From the NCBI RefSeq assembly GCF_918741285.1, contig NZ_CAKKNC010000002.1:247425-311424 (forward strand): DNA of 64,000 nt. Direction: 5' to 3'. This DNA comes from Sphingobium sp. CECT 9361 (lineage in GTDB: Bacteria > Pseudomonadota > Alphaproteobacteria > Sphingomonadales > Sphingomonadaceae). Below, piece by piece: positions 26,271 through 34,531 of this stretch (its first letter is position 1; each line of letters opens with the position of its first letter). A model generated the notes under the pieces. It worked only from the letters and a program-made list of their open reading frames with translations, was not told the origin of the DNA and did not search any database. Both the position numbers and the translations under genes were made by a program.

Positions 26271-28565
26271 TCAGCTTAGGCTGACGAAACTGTCCATCAC
26301 GCGCTTGCGGCCGGCGGTTTCGAAATCGATTTCCAGCTTGTTGCCTTCAATTTCTGCGACGGTGCCATAGCCGAATTTCTGGTGGAACACGCGCAGGCCG
26401 ACTTCCATATCGCTGCGGCCCTTGTTGCCGATGGAAACGGCGGAGGTGCGTGCTTCCACCAGCCGAGTGGGTTCGCGGGTGAACTGGCCGCCAGTCGATG
26501 CGCGTTGCCAGCCGGGGCCGCGCCCGGTGCCGCGCACGACGTCCGAGAAGGGATCGTCGCGTTCCGACCAGTTGGCGCGCCATAGGGACGCGCCGCCGGT
26601 CATGCTGCTTTCCTCGGCTATGTGCGCCTTTGGCAATTCGCCGACGAAGCGGCTGGGAATGGAGCTGGTCCACTGGCCGTAGATGCGGCGGTTGGCTGCG
26701 TGGAGGATGACGCATTTGCGGCGCGCGCGGGTGATTGCGACGTAGGCAAGGCGGCGTTCTTCCTCCAGCGATGCGAGGCCGCCTTCGTCGAGCGCGCGTT
26801 GCGAGGGGAAAATGCCTTCTTCCCAGCCGACGAGGAAGACTGTGTCATATTCCAGCCCCTTGGCGGCGTGGATGGTCATGATGGTGACCTTCTGACTGTC
26901 CGCCTGGGCCTCATTGTCCATGACGAGGCTGACATGTTCGAGGAACGCGCCGAGCGTTTCATATTCTTCCATCGCACGGACGAGTTCAGTGAGGTTTTCG
27001 AGGCGTCCGGCAGCTTCGGTCGAGCGTTCGGCCTGTAGCGCAGCGGTGTAGCCGCTTTCGTCGAGGATCTGGCGCGCAAGTTCGGGGTGAGGGAGCTGGG
27101 TCGCCTTGTCGCGCCAGCGGGCGAGATCGCCGACGAAATTGCCGAGCGCGCGGCGGGCCTGTGGGGTCAGTTCGTCGGTGTCGAGGATGCGGGCGGCGGC
27201 GATGGTGAGCGGTGCGCCTTCGGCACGGGCGAGGCGGTGAAGTTTCTCGACCGCCTTGTCGCCAAGGCCGCGCTTGGGGACATTGACGATGCGTTCGAAG
27301 GCGAGATCGTCGGCGGGCTGGTTGACGAGGCGGAGGTATGCGAGCGCATCGCGGATTTCGGCGCGTTCGTAGAAGCGGAAGCCGCCCACGATCTTGTACG
27401 GCATCCCGATCTGAATGAAGCGGTCTTCGAATTCGCGCGTCTGATGCTGGGCGCGGACGAGGATGGCGACATCGTCCAGCGTGCCGCCTGCGCGCTGATG
27501 ATTTTCGATTTCGTCGCCGACGCGGCGGGCCTCTTCCGGGCCGTCCCAGATGCCGAGCACCTGAACCTTTTCGCCTTCGGCTTCGTCGGTCCAGAGCGTC
27601 TTGCCGAGCCGTCCGCCATTTTCCGCGATCACGCCCGATGCGGCGGCGAGGATGTGCGGGGTGGAGCGGTAATTCTGTTCCAGCTTGACGATTTTCGCGC
27701 CGGGGAAATCCTTTTCGAACTTCAGGATGTTTTCCACTTGCGCGCCGCGCCAGCTATAGATGCTCTGGTCGTCATCGCCCACGCAGCAGATATTCTTGCG
27801 CTCCTGCGCCAGCAGGCGAAGCCAGAGATACTGGCTGGAGTTGGTGTCCTGATATTCGTCCACCATGATGTAGCGGAAGCGTTGCTGATACTGCGCCAGT
27901 ATCTCGCGATCTTTTTTGAGCAAGGTCAGGACGTGGAGCAGCAGGTCGCCGAAGTCGCAGGCGTTAAGCGCGAGCAGGCGCGCCTGATATGCGGCATAGA
28001 GTTGCTGTCCCTTGCCATTGGCATAGCCTTCGCTTTCGCCGGCATCGATATCCGGCGGGGTCAGCCCCTTGTTCTTCCAGCGGTCGATAAGGCCGCCCAA
28101 CTGCCGCGCGGGCCAGCGCTTTTCGTCGATCCCTTCAGCCTGGATGAGTTGCTTCATCAGCCGGAGCTGATCGTCGGTATCGAGGATGGTGAAGTTGCTT
28201 TGCAGGCCGACCAGTTCAGCATGGCGGCGCAGCATCTTCGCGCCGATGGCGTGGAAAGTGCCGAGCCATGGCAGACCCTCCATCTGACCCTCTGGGCCGC
28301 CCATCATGCGCGCGACGCGCTCCTTCATTTCACGAGCCGCCTTATTGGTGAAGGTGACGGCGAGGATTTCCGAAGGGTAAGCGCGACGGGTGGCGATGAG
28401 GTGCGCGAGGCGCGCGGTCAGCGCTGCCGTCTTGCCTGTGCCAGCGCCTGCCAGCACGAGTAGCGGGCCTTCGGTGGTAAGCACCGCCTCCCGCTGGGGG
28501 GCGTTGAGGCCGCGCAGATAAGGCGGATCGTTCGGAGACGGCGTATCGGAAATGGGGAGAGACAT
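26271..28565 (-). CDS. uvrD: UvrD/PcrA-type superfamily I DNA helicase
   Basis: A 764-residue 3'-5' DNA helicase for nucleotide-excision repair or replication restart. Motifs: the Q-motif LRGLNAPQREAVLTTEGP, Walker A LAGAGTGKTAALTARLAHL, Walker B VDEYQDTN, GDDDQSIYSWRGA (III), QNYRSTPHIL (IV), TIHAAKGLEYDTVFL (V) and VAITRARRKC (VI). The C-terminus carries a PcrA-like Tudor/RNA-polymerase-binding segment (VFHQKFGYGTVAEIEG). ATG 28565 (MSLPISDTPS) is the natural start; the upstream extension is the antisense of intergenic sequence. Whether it is UvrD or PcrA/Rep-like cannot be decided here. Confidence 0.93.
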   Translation of the reverse strand: MSLPISDTPSPNDPPYLRGLNAPQREAVLTTEGPLLVLAGAGTGKTAALTARLAHLIATRRAYPSEILAVTFTNKAAREMKERVARMMGGPEGQMEGLPWLGTFHAIGAKMLRRHAELVGLQSNFTILDTDDQLRLMKQLIQAEGIDEKRWPARQLGGLIDRWKNKGLTPPDIDAGESEGYANGKGQQLYAAYQARLLALNACDFGDLLLHVLTLLKKDREILAQYQQRFRYIMVDEYQDTNSSQYLWLRLLAQERKNICCVGDDDQSIYSWRGAQVENILKFEKDFPGAKIVKLEQNYRSTPHILAAASGVIAENGGRLGKTLWTDEAEGEKVQVLGIWDGPEEARRVGDEIENHQRAGGTLDDVAILVRAQHQTREFEDRFIQIGMPYKIVGGFRFYERAEIRDALAYLRLVNQPADDLAFERIVNVPKRGLGDKAVEKLHRLARAEGAPLTIAAARILDTDELTPQARRALGNFVGDLARWRDKATQLPHPELARQILDESGYTAALQAERSTEAAGRLENLTELVRAMEEYETLGAFLEHVSLVMDNEAQADSQKVTIMTIHAAKGLEYDTVFLVGWEEGIFPSQRALDEGGLASLEEERRLAYVAITRARRKCVILHAANRRIYGQWTSSIPSRFVGELPKAHIAEESSMTGGASLWRANWSERDDPFSDVVRGTGRGPGWQRASTGGQFTREPTRLVEARTSAVSIGNKGRSDMEVGLRVFHQKFGYGTVAEIEGNKLEIDFETAGRKRVMDSFVSLS

Positions 28566-28729
28566 GATCGAACAATTAGGGAACGTCGCCCACAGGAGCA
28601 AGGATAAAGGCGCATTATCCATTCGCGTCACGCGAAGCACGGTCGGTCGCGATTCACGGCGCGAAGGGGAACGGGCAGGCGGCACTCCTGTTGAGCGCCT
28701 ACCGAATATAACGACAGAGGATGATCTCC

Positions 28730-29131
28730 ATGAAACTCTCGATGCTTATAAGCGCCGCTGCTTTGGCCATTGCTGCCCCCGCCATAGCGCAGGAAGCCGG
28801 TCAGATGGCACCGCCGCCGCCGCCCGCCGGAGCGCCCGATGCCCCGATGCCGCCGCCTCCGCCAAACGATATGAGCGCCCAGCAAATGCCGCAGAGCGGC
28901 CAGATGCCGCCCGCCGATCCCAACGCAGGTGGAGCGGAAAGCGCGCCACAGCCCAATGGTGGAATGATGGCACCGACGCCGCCGGCACCTCCAGGAGCGC
29001 CGGCTGCCGGAGCACCCATGCCCACCGAAGCAGCGCCCGCGCCGAAAACAGATTATCCGATGTGCAGCAAGACTGTGACGGACAGTTGTATGAACCCATC
29101 GGAAGCGCGGAAAATGAAGCGTAAGCGCTAA
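28730..29131 (+). CDS. Secreted proline-rich protein of unknown function
   Basis: A 133-residue protein with a clear signal peptide (MKLSMLISAAALAIAAPAIAQ) followed by low-complexity Pro/Ala/Met-rich sequence (many APPPPP and PAGAP runs), and a short C-terminal segment with two Cys (YPMCSKTVTDSCMNP) and a basic end. It is likely periplasmic or outer-membrane associated. An in-frame ATG 9 nt upstream is less likely, as AGAGGA sits at it. Function unknown. A good terminator follows. Confidence 0.7.
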   Translation: MKLSMLISAAALAIAAPAIAQEAGQMAPPPPPAGAPDAPMPPPPPNDMSAQQMPQSGQMPPADPNAGGAESAPQPNGGMMAPTPPAPPGAPAAGAPMPTEAAPAPKTDYPMCSKTVTDSCMNPSEARKMKRKR

Positions 29132-29169
29132 AGTTTGCTGACCCTTTTATGGGTCACGAGGGAGGAAGA

Positions 29170-29200
29170 GGTCGGATCGTTGATCCGGCCTTTTCTTTTT
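29170..29200 (+). terminator. Rho-independent terminator after the Pro-rich protein gene
   Basis: GGTCGGATC at 29170-29178 pairs with GATCCGGCC at 29182-29190 (one G-U pair) around a 3-nt loop, and is followed by TTTTCTTTTT. It sits 38 nt after the stop and also lies just beyond the end of rsmD, which is transcribed towards it. Confidence 0.88.
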
Positions 29201-29203
29201 GCG

Positions 29204-29746
29204 TCAGGCGCCGGTCATCCTAAGTAGATGGATGCGGGCTTTGCCGATGTCGCGGACAGTTTCCGCTTCGAAGCCCTTTACGTCAATCGTTTCGCGCTTG
29301 TCGGTTTCGATGCTGACCCAGGTCGCGGGACCGATCCAGCCGAGGCGCGATAATTTGTCGAGGGCCACGGCACCGGCACCGGTGCCGTAGGGTGGGTCCA
29401 TCAGAATGAGGTCGAGCGGCACAGGCGCGCTGCCCAAGGCCAGCGCCGATGTCTGGCGGACGTCCGCGCGCAGCCCCAGCTTTTCTGCATTGGCCCGCAG
29501 GGCATCTACGGCTGGCTTGTCATGTTCGACGAAGATGCAGCTTGCCGCGCCGCGCGACAGTGCTTCGAGGCCCAGCGCGCCCGATCCGGCGAAAAGATCC
29601 GCGACGCTTATGTCTTCGAAGCTGCCGAGGCGGCTTGTGAGCATCGAGAAGAGGGCTTCGCGCGTGCGGTCGGCGGTGGGGCGAGTCACTTCGCCTTTGG
29701 GCGCGACCAGCGGACGGCCACGCCATTGCCCGGCAATGATCCTCAT
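29204..29746 (-). CDS. rsmD: 16S rRNA (guanine(966)-N(2))-methyltransferase RsmD
   Basis: RsmD methylates G966 of 16S rRNA on the 30S subunit. The 180-residue protein begins MRIIAGQWRGRPL and shows PTADRTREALFSML, the SAM-binding ADLFAGSGALGLEALSRGA and the catalytic LILMDPPYGTG (DPPY). Length and motifs are fully typical. Its start overlaps the stop of the upstream pseudouridine synthase gene by 4 nt, so both RNA-modifying enzymes are made from one operon. Confidence 0.94.
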   Translation of the reverse strand: MRIIAGQWRGRPLVAPKGEVTRPTADRTREALFSMLTSRLGSFEDISVADLFAGSGALGLEALSRGAASCIFVEHDKPAVDALRANAEKLGLRADVRQTSALALGSAPVPLDLILMDPPYGTGAGAVALDKLSRLGWIGPATWVSIETDKRETIDVKGFEAETVRDIGKARIHLLRMTGA

Positions 29747-30537
29747 TTCTTGAGCGTCTTTCGAAACTGCGCCAGATCATGCTGGCGCACTTCGAACACT
29801 TCGCCGACGGGCAGGTCGGTCAGTTCGAAAACGCCATAGCGCGTACGTATGAGGCGGTTCACTTCGACGCCGAGATATTCCAGAACGCGGCGCACTTCGC
29901 GGTTTTTGCCTTCGGTCAGCGTCATTTCGATCCACTGGTTCGTGCCGGTGCGGCGTTCCAGATTGGCGTCGATGCGACCGTAGCGGACGCCTTCGATTTC
30001 GACGCCCATCGCCAGATCTTCAAGCTGTGCCTGACTGACCGTGCCGTGCGCACGGGCGCGGTAGCTGCGCTCTACGCCGGTGGAAGGCAGTTCCATCTGC
30101 CGCTTGAACTCGCCATCGGTGGTGAGGAGGAGCAGTCCTTCGGTGTTCATGTCGAGGCGACCGATGGGCATGACACGCGGCAGACCGGCGGGCAGCCGGT
30201 CGTAGATGGTCTTGCGCCCCTTCGGGTCGCGCTCGGTCGTCAGGAAGCCCGCTGGTTTGTGGAAGAGGAAGAGGCGGGTCGGTTCTGGCGCGTCGATGAA
30301 CTTGCCGTCGACAGTCACGCCTTGCAGGTTGGCGAGCAACGTTGCCGGGGTCGTCAGCACTGTGCCGTTGAGGGAGACGCGGCCTTCCTCTATCATCCGC
30401 TCGATCTCGCGGCGCGAGGCGACGCCGGCGCGGGCAAGCAACTTGGCGATCCGTTGCGGCTCATCGCTTCCTGCGCTGGCGGCCTGCGCGCGGGCGGGGT
30501 GCGGATTGGCCGCAGTCGGGGTCTTGCGCGCGCCCAC
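29743..30537 (-). CDS. rluB: Pseudouridine synthase, RsuA/RluB family
   Basis: This enzyme converts a uridine in rRNA (23S U2605 for RluB) to pseudouridine. The protein has an N-terminal S4 RNA-binding domain (RIAKLLARAGVASRREIERMI) and the catalytic RsuA/RluB domain with the Asp in GRLDMNTEGLLLLTTDG. The only standard start is GTG 30537 (264 residues), but it has no Shine-Dalgarno. The frame stays open upstream; an AGAGGAAA stretch lies 8 nt before an in-frame CTG at 30600-30598, and the intervening residues (LRPPKKPFATPG) look like a natural basic N-terminus. The CTG may be the true start. Confidence 0.87.
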   Translation of the reverse strand: MGARKTPTAANPHPARAQAASAGSDEPQRIAKLLARAGVASRREIERMIEEGRVSLNGTVLTTPATLLANLQGVTVDGKFIDAPEPTRLFLFHKPAGFLTTERDPKGRKTIYDRLPAGLPRVMPIGRLDMNTEGLLLLTTDGEFKRQMELPSTGVERSYRARAHGTVSQAQLEDLAMGVEIEGVRYGRIDANLERRTGTNQWIEMTLTEGKNREVRRVLEYLGVEVNRLIRTRYGVFELTDLPVGEVFEVRQHDLAQFRKTLKK

Positions 30538-30773
30538 GACGGGACGTCGCGTGGCGCGAGCAGGGCCGGGAGTTGCGAAGGGTTTCTTGGGCGGGCGCAG
30601 ACTAAATTTCCTCTTACCGGCTGACCGGCGTACAAATTGGATAAACAGTGCCAGTATGCTGGCAGATTAATAGGGTGTAGCGGGTCCGGCAGGCAACTTG
30701 CGGATGATGCCGGGCGTTATACCACACGCGCTAATGCTGCGCGCGTGATGACGGAAATGGGGCGGGACGGCAA

Positions 30774-31235
30774 ATGTTTTTCGGGAAGGGCGTCTCTGGG
30801 AGTGCGCGACAGGCAATCCATCGCATATTGGTGGTGGAGGATGAGCCGCTGGTTGCCTTCGATAATGAGAATTTTCTGGTGCATGCCGGATATACCGTGG
30901 TGGGGACGGTCGACAGCTATGAGGCGGCCTTTGCGCATATGGAAAGCGACGCCATCGATCTGGTTATTGCTGACGTAAATCTGTCCGGTGACCGCAATGG
31001 AGTGGAGGTTGCCGCAGTGGCCGGCGAGCGTGATATTCCGGTGCTGTTCGTGACGGGGGCTTGTCCCGGCGAGGCGCGGCATCTGGCTTATGGGTGCCTT
31101 GCCAAACCCTATTCCCAGAAGGACCTGTTGGCGGCGATCAAGGTTGTCGATGCCCTTATCCGCGGGAAACGGCCGCCGCGATCTCCGGGTGGATTGAGCC
31201 TGTTCCGGGGCGTCGGGGATAATCCTCCGCAATAG
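30774..31235 (+). CDS. Single-domain response regulator receiver protein
   Basis: A 153-residue CheY-like receiver with no output domain. Acidic pocket in ILVVEDEPLVAFDNE, phosphoacceptor Asp in VIADVNLSGD, conserved Thr in LFVTGA and Lys in LAKPYSQKDL. The N-terminus has about 16 extra residues, the C-terminus a short basic/Pro tail. The start at ATG 30774 is preceded by a GGGCGGGACGG stretch. No histidine kinase gene is adjacent, so its input is unknown; sphingomonads use such small receivers in general-stress signalling and in c-di-GMP control. It lies 62 bp upstream of the AmpG-like gene. Confidence 0.85.
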   Translation: MFFGKGVSGSARQAIHRILVVEDEPLVAFDNENFLVHAGYTVVGTVDSYEAAFAHMESDAIDLVIADVNLSGDRNGVEVAAVAGERDIPVLFVTGACPGEARHLAYGCLAKPYSQKDLLAAIKVVDALIRGKRPPRSPGGLSLFRGVGDNPPQ

Positions 31236-31297
31236 GGGGTGGTGCGCCGTCTATTTTTGGCTAGGGTTCGCGCAATGAGACGGGGACCGCAGCGACC

Positions 31298-32635
31298 ATG
31301 ACAGTGACGACCGAGACGACAGGCTGGCGCAGGAATGTGCCGGAAATGGTGCGGCCTTATACGCAGCCTGCGCCTGTGGCGGCTTTCTTTCTGGGTGTGT
31401 CTTCTGGCTTTCCCTATGCGATGATCGGCGCGACGCTGACGACGCGGCTGGCGCAGGACGGGATCGACAAGAAAGCGGTGACCGCGTTCACGCTGGCGTT
31501 TCTGGTCTATAATCTCAAATGGCTTTGGGCCTGGGTGGTTGACGGTGTTCGGTTGCCGCTGATCGGGCATATGGGCAAGCGCGTGTCGTGGTTGTTGCTG
31601 GCGGGCGTGCTGGTGATGGCGGCGGTCGCCAATCTGGCGCTGGTCGATCCGCGTGCGAGCCTGCTTGCGACGGCTTATGCCGCTGTGCTTGTCGGTGCGG
31701 CGGGTGCTACATTCGATATCGTGATCGATGCCTATCGCATCGAATTGCTCAAGCCCGAGGAACTGGGTGTCGGGTCCGGCATGACGCAATATGGCTGGCG
31801 CATCGGATCGGTCGCCGCTGGGGCATTGGCGCTGGTGCTTGCGTCGCGCATCGGGTGGGAAGGGGCGTATCTCGCCTGTGCGGTCTTTGCGCTTCCCGCC
31901 ATGCTGACCGGGCTTATTATGGGTGAGCCGGAGCGGCATCGCGATCCTACGGCCAAGCGCGCGGTGGGTGAGTTGTGGCAGTCTATCGCAGGCCCGCTGG
32001 TGGAGTTTTTTCAGCGGAAAGGCGCGTTTCTGGTCCTGCTGTTCATCTTGTTGCACAAGATTGGCGACACGCTCGCCAATCTGACGTTTCGTTTGTTGTT
32101 CGACGATCTGGGCTACAGCAATGACGAGATCGCCATTTACGATGTGGGGATCGGTTTCTGGGCGTATCTGATCGGCATTTTCGTGGGCGGCATCCTCTAT
32201 GCGCGGATGGGGATGAAGCGGTCAGTGCTGGTCAGTTTGATCCTGATGGGCGTGTCCAATTTCAGCTTTGCGGCGCTTGCGTCTGCGGGGCACAGCAATT
32301 GGGGCATGGCCGGGGCCATCGGCTTTGAGAATTTCGCGAGCGGCATTGGGGGCGTGACGGTGATCGCTTACTTCTCCGCCTTGTGCGATCTGCGTTTTAC
32401 GGCCGCGCAATATGCGTTGATCTCTGCGGCGGCGAGTATCGTTGGGCGCTTCCTGACGGGGACAAGCGCGGGGGCGTTGATTGAGCGGTTCGGCTATGTG
32501 GACTTTTATCTGCTGACTACGGCGCTGGCCGTGCCGGGGATATTGCTGTTCTGGCTGATGATGCGGGCGGGTCTGATCGATGCCAGCGTGGGGACGGCGG
32601 GCACCGTCGAGGCGCCCGATCAGCCTTCGGCATAG
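31298..32635 (+). CDS. AmpG-like MFS permease (PAT family)
   Basis: AmpG imports anhydro-muropeptides from the periplasm for cell-wall recycling. This 445-residue protein has about 12 membrane segments and the AmpG-family signatures: FFLGVSSGFPYAMIGATL, FLVYNLKWLWAWVVDG, the acidic pair in FDIVIDAYRIELLKP, and KIGDTLANLTFRLLFDDL. Its substrate could also be another peptide or sugar-peptide. No ampC-, ampD- or nagZ-like gene is nearby. Its 3' end overlaps the opposing gene by 16 nt. Confidence 0.85.
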   Translation: MTVTTETTGWRRNVPEMVRPYTQPAPVAAFFLGVSSGFPYAMIGATLTTRLAQDGIDKKAVTAFTLAFLVYNLKWLWAWVVDGVRLPLIGHMGKRVSWLLLAGVLVMAAVANLALVDPRASLLATAYAAVLVGAAGATFDIVIDAYRIELLKPEELGVGSGMTQYGWRIGSVAAGALALVLASRIGWEGAYLACAVFALPAMLTGLIMGEPERHRDPTAKRAVGELWQSIAGPLVEFFQRKGAFLVLLFILLHKIGDTLANLTFRLLFDDLGYSNDEIAIYDVGIGFWAYLIGIFVGGILYARMGMKRSVLVSLILMGVSNFSFAALASAGHSNWGMAGAIGFENFASGIGGVTVIAYFSALCDLRFTAAQYALISAAASIVGRFLTGTSAGALIERFGYVDFYLLTTALAVPGILLFWLMMRAGLIDASVGTAGTVEAPDQPSA

Positions 32636-33090
32636 AGGTCTATCGGGCAGCCCAGGTCTGCATAGCTTTGTGCGACAGCCTGCGCGCATGTCAGGGCGCC
32701 CAATACAGCGGTTTCCATAAACAGCGTCGACAAGTCTTCAAAGGCCTTTGCAGGATCGTTGCGGGAGGTCGTCATCGCGCGGATCATGCGGGCTTCGTCG
32801 CCGGTCATGCGATGGCAGCAGCACGGCGCGACCAGAATCTTGCGGTTAGACACGCGTGAGAATTCCAGCATCATCGCGCGCATCAGGATCAGCGGGCGGC
32901 GATAGCTCTTGCCGAAATTGCCCAGCAGCGCGTTTGCGGCGTGCGCATCGTTGACGCCTGCCGACGCCATGCGGCGCATCGCGAAAAGGAAAAGCCGACT
33001 GCCGCTGGTATGCGGCATGGGCCTGTCTGCTATGGCCGGGGCGGACGATGGCGTGGATAGCGAAGCGGGGCGCGAGGGAATCTGGGACAT
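32620..33090 (-). CDS. Hypothetical protein with Cys cluster, possibly iron-regulated
   Basis: A 156-residue protein I cannot assign to a characterised family (it resembles uncharacterised sphingomonad proteins that I believe are grouped as DUF6628, unverified). It begins with a Ser/Pro-rich stretch and is otherwise mostly helical; the notable motif is APCCCHRMTGDEARMI, three adjacent Cys followed by His, a plausible metal or cluster site. The gene has its own promoter region: a near-perfect Fur-box-like dyad lies 47 bp upstream of the start, with an AGGAGA Shine-Dalgarno. Those point to iron-dependent regulation. The stop overlaps the AmpG gene end. Confidence 0.65.
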   Translation of the reverse strand: MSQIPSRPASLSTPSSAPAIADRPMPHTSGSRLFLFAMRRMASAGVNDAHAANALLGNFGKSYRRPLILMRAMMLEFSRVSNRKILVAPCCCHRMTGDEARMIRAMTTSRNDPAKAFEDLSTLFMETAVLGALTCAQAVAQSYADLGCPIDLYAEG

Positions 33091-33136
33091 GATCGGGGGT
33101 CTCCTGTAGCGGCAGCACCCACGATATAGATTAGCT

Positions 33137-33155
33137 ATTGCGAGTCAATCGCAAT
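33137..33155 (-). promoter_or_regulatory. Fur-box-like dyad upstream of the Cys-cluster gene
   Basis: ATTGCGA (33137-33143) and TCGCAAT (33149-33155) form a perfect inverted repeat with a 5-nt spacer. The TTGCGA-N5-TCGCAA layout resembles iron-responsive Fur sites in alphaproteobacteria. It lies 47 bp upstream of the 32620-33090 gene and overlaps promoter-like sequence, such as TTGACT on the minus strand. fur itself is at 12209-12631. Confidence 0.55.
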
Positions 33156-33171
33156 AATGAGAGGCGGTGGA

Positions 33172-34491
33172 TTAGTCCGGTAGTTGGTTGTTTCGCCGGA
33201 GTACATCGCCCGCCAGATAGAGCGAACCTGCGATCAGTATGGACGCCGGTTTTCCTTCCGCCGCTATGACAGCGACGGCCTCTGCAGCGTTGCTATGGGG
33301 GGTGCAGCCGATGTCCCATTGTCCAGCGATGGCTTCGAAACGGTCCGCGCCGTGATGTTCATGGCCGGGAACGGGAAGGGCGTGGATATGCGCCACCTTG
33401 CCCTTTAGCGGCGCGATAAAGGCGTCCACATCCTTGTTCGAGAGCATGCCGATGATGAGGTGCAAGCCCCCGTCAGGCAGATTGGGCCCGCTGAAAAACG
33501 CGCCGAGCATTTCGCCGGCGTCGGCATTATGCCCCCCGTCCAGCCAGACCGAGCTGCCGGTGGGGAGCGGTGCGACGAGCGGGCCGCCGTCCAAACGCTG
33601 CAACCGGGCGGGCCATTGCGCCCATAAGGGTGCGGCTTTTAGGGCCGACTCGCTAATCGGAACGGCATGCTGATGGCGCAGCATGGCAATTGCGAGCGCG
33701 GCATTCATGGGTTGATGCGGGCCGGGGAGGCGGGGCAGCGGCAGGTCCAGTTTTCCGAGCGCGTCGCGATAATGCAAGCGCTCGCGATAAACCGCCGCAT
33801 CCCAGTCCGATCCCATGGGTAGCCATGGAGCCTGAATGGCGTTGGCCACGCCTGCGATGATGGGTTCTATCGATGAGGCATAGCGCGCCGTCACCAGCGG
33901 GACATCCGCTTTGGCGATGCCTGCCTTTTCCGCTGCAATTTCCGCGAGGCTGTTTCCGAGGAAAGCCTGATGATCGATGCCGAGTTGCGCGATGCCGCAC
34001 ACGGTGGGCGTTGTCAGGACATTGGTCGCGTCCAACCGCCCGCCCAATCCGACCTCTATGATGCAGGCGTCGGCAGGGTGCCGTGCAAAGGCCATGAACG
34101 CCACGGCGGTAGTCACTTCGAAAAAACTGGCGCCGATGTCCGCCGATCGGTCGAGCACATATTCCAGATATTCGGCCAGCATCGCGTCGGTGATGAGTGT
34201 GCCGTTTATGCGGATGCGTTCGTTGAAGCGGACGAGGTGCGGCGACGTGAAGACATGGACGCTCTTGCCATCCGCCTCCAGCGCGGCGCGCAGGAAAGCG
34301 CAGGTCGAGCCTTTGCCATTTGTGCCAGCGACATGGAAGATCGGCGGCAAGGACAGGTGCGGGTCGCCAAGGCGCGCCAGGATCTGCGTGATGCGTTCGA
34401 GGCCAAGGATGTCGGCACCGGGCGACAATGACCACAGGCGATCAAGCTGAGCCTGTACGGCGGGATCGGTGGAGGTCGCGTTATCGGGCAT
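33172..34491 (-). CDS. folC: Folylpolyglutamate synthase / dihydrofolate synthase FolC
   Basis: FolC adds glutamate to dihydropteroate and to folates, an ATP-dependent ligase of the Mur ligase superfamily. The 439-residue protein shows the P-loop HVAGTNGKGSTCAFLRA, FTSPHLVRFNERIRING, and a C-terminal ligase domain (LDGGHNADAGEML). The gene follows accD with a 40-nt gap on the same strand, an order (trpF-trpB-trpA-accD-folC) common in Proteobacteria. Confidence 0.94.
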   Translation of the reverse strand: MPDNATSTDPAVQAQLDRLWSLSPGADILGLERITQILARLGDPHLSLPPIFHVAGTNGKGSTCAFLRAALEADGKSVHVFTSPHLVRFNERIRINGTLITDAMLAEYLEYVLDRSADIGASFFEVTTAVAFMAFARHPADACIIEVGLGGRLDATNVLTTPTVCGIAQLGIDHQAFLGNSLAEIAAEKAGIAKADVPLVTARYASSIEPIIAGVANAIQAPWLPMGSDWDAAVYRERLHYRDALGKLDLPLPRLPGPHQPMNAALAIAMLRHQHAVPISESALKAAPLWAQWPARLQRLDGGPLVAPLPTGSSVWLDGGHNADAGEMLGAFFSGPNLPDGGLHLIIGMLSNKDVDAFIAPLKGKVAHIHALPVPGHEHHGADRFEAIAGQWDIGCTPHSNAAEAVAVIAAEGKPASILIAGSLYLAGDVLRRNNQLPD

Positions 34492-34531
34492 TAGGCCTCA
34501 CGAGCCTCTCAAGGGAGGAGAAATATAAGAA

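Noticed and set aside
26620..28463. Long plus-strand frames antisense to uvrD
   Set aside because: High GC at third positions leaves long antisense frames; the uvrD motifs on the minus strand are unambiguous.
28628..28885. Minus-strand frames across the Pro-rich protein gene
   Set aside because: The repetitive CCG-rich coding sequence of the signal-peptide protein leaves open frames on both strands; the plus-strand gene has signal peptide, Shine-Dalgarno and terminator.
31109..32056. Minus-strand frame antisense to the AmpG gene
   Set aside because: Composition is Arg/His/Gln-rich, as expected for antisense of membrane-protein codons; no start signal.
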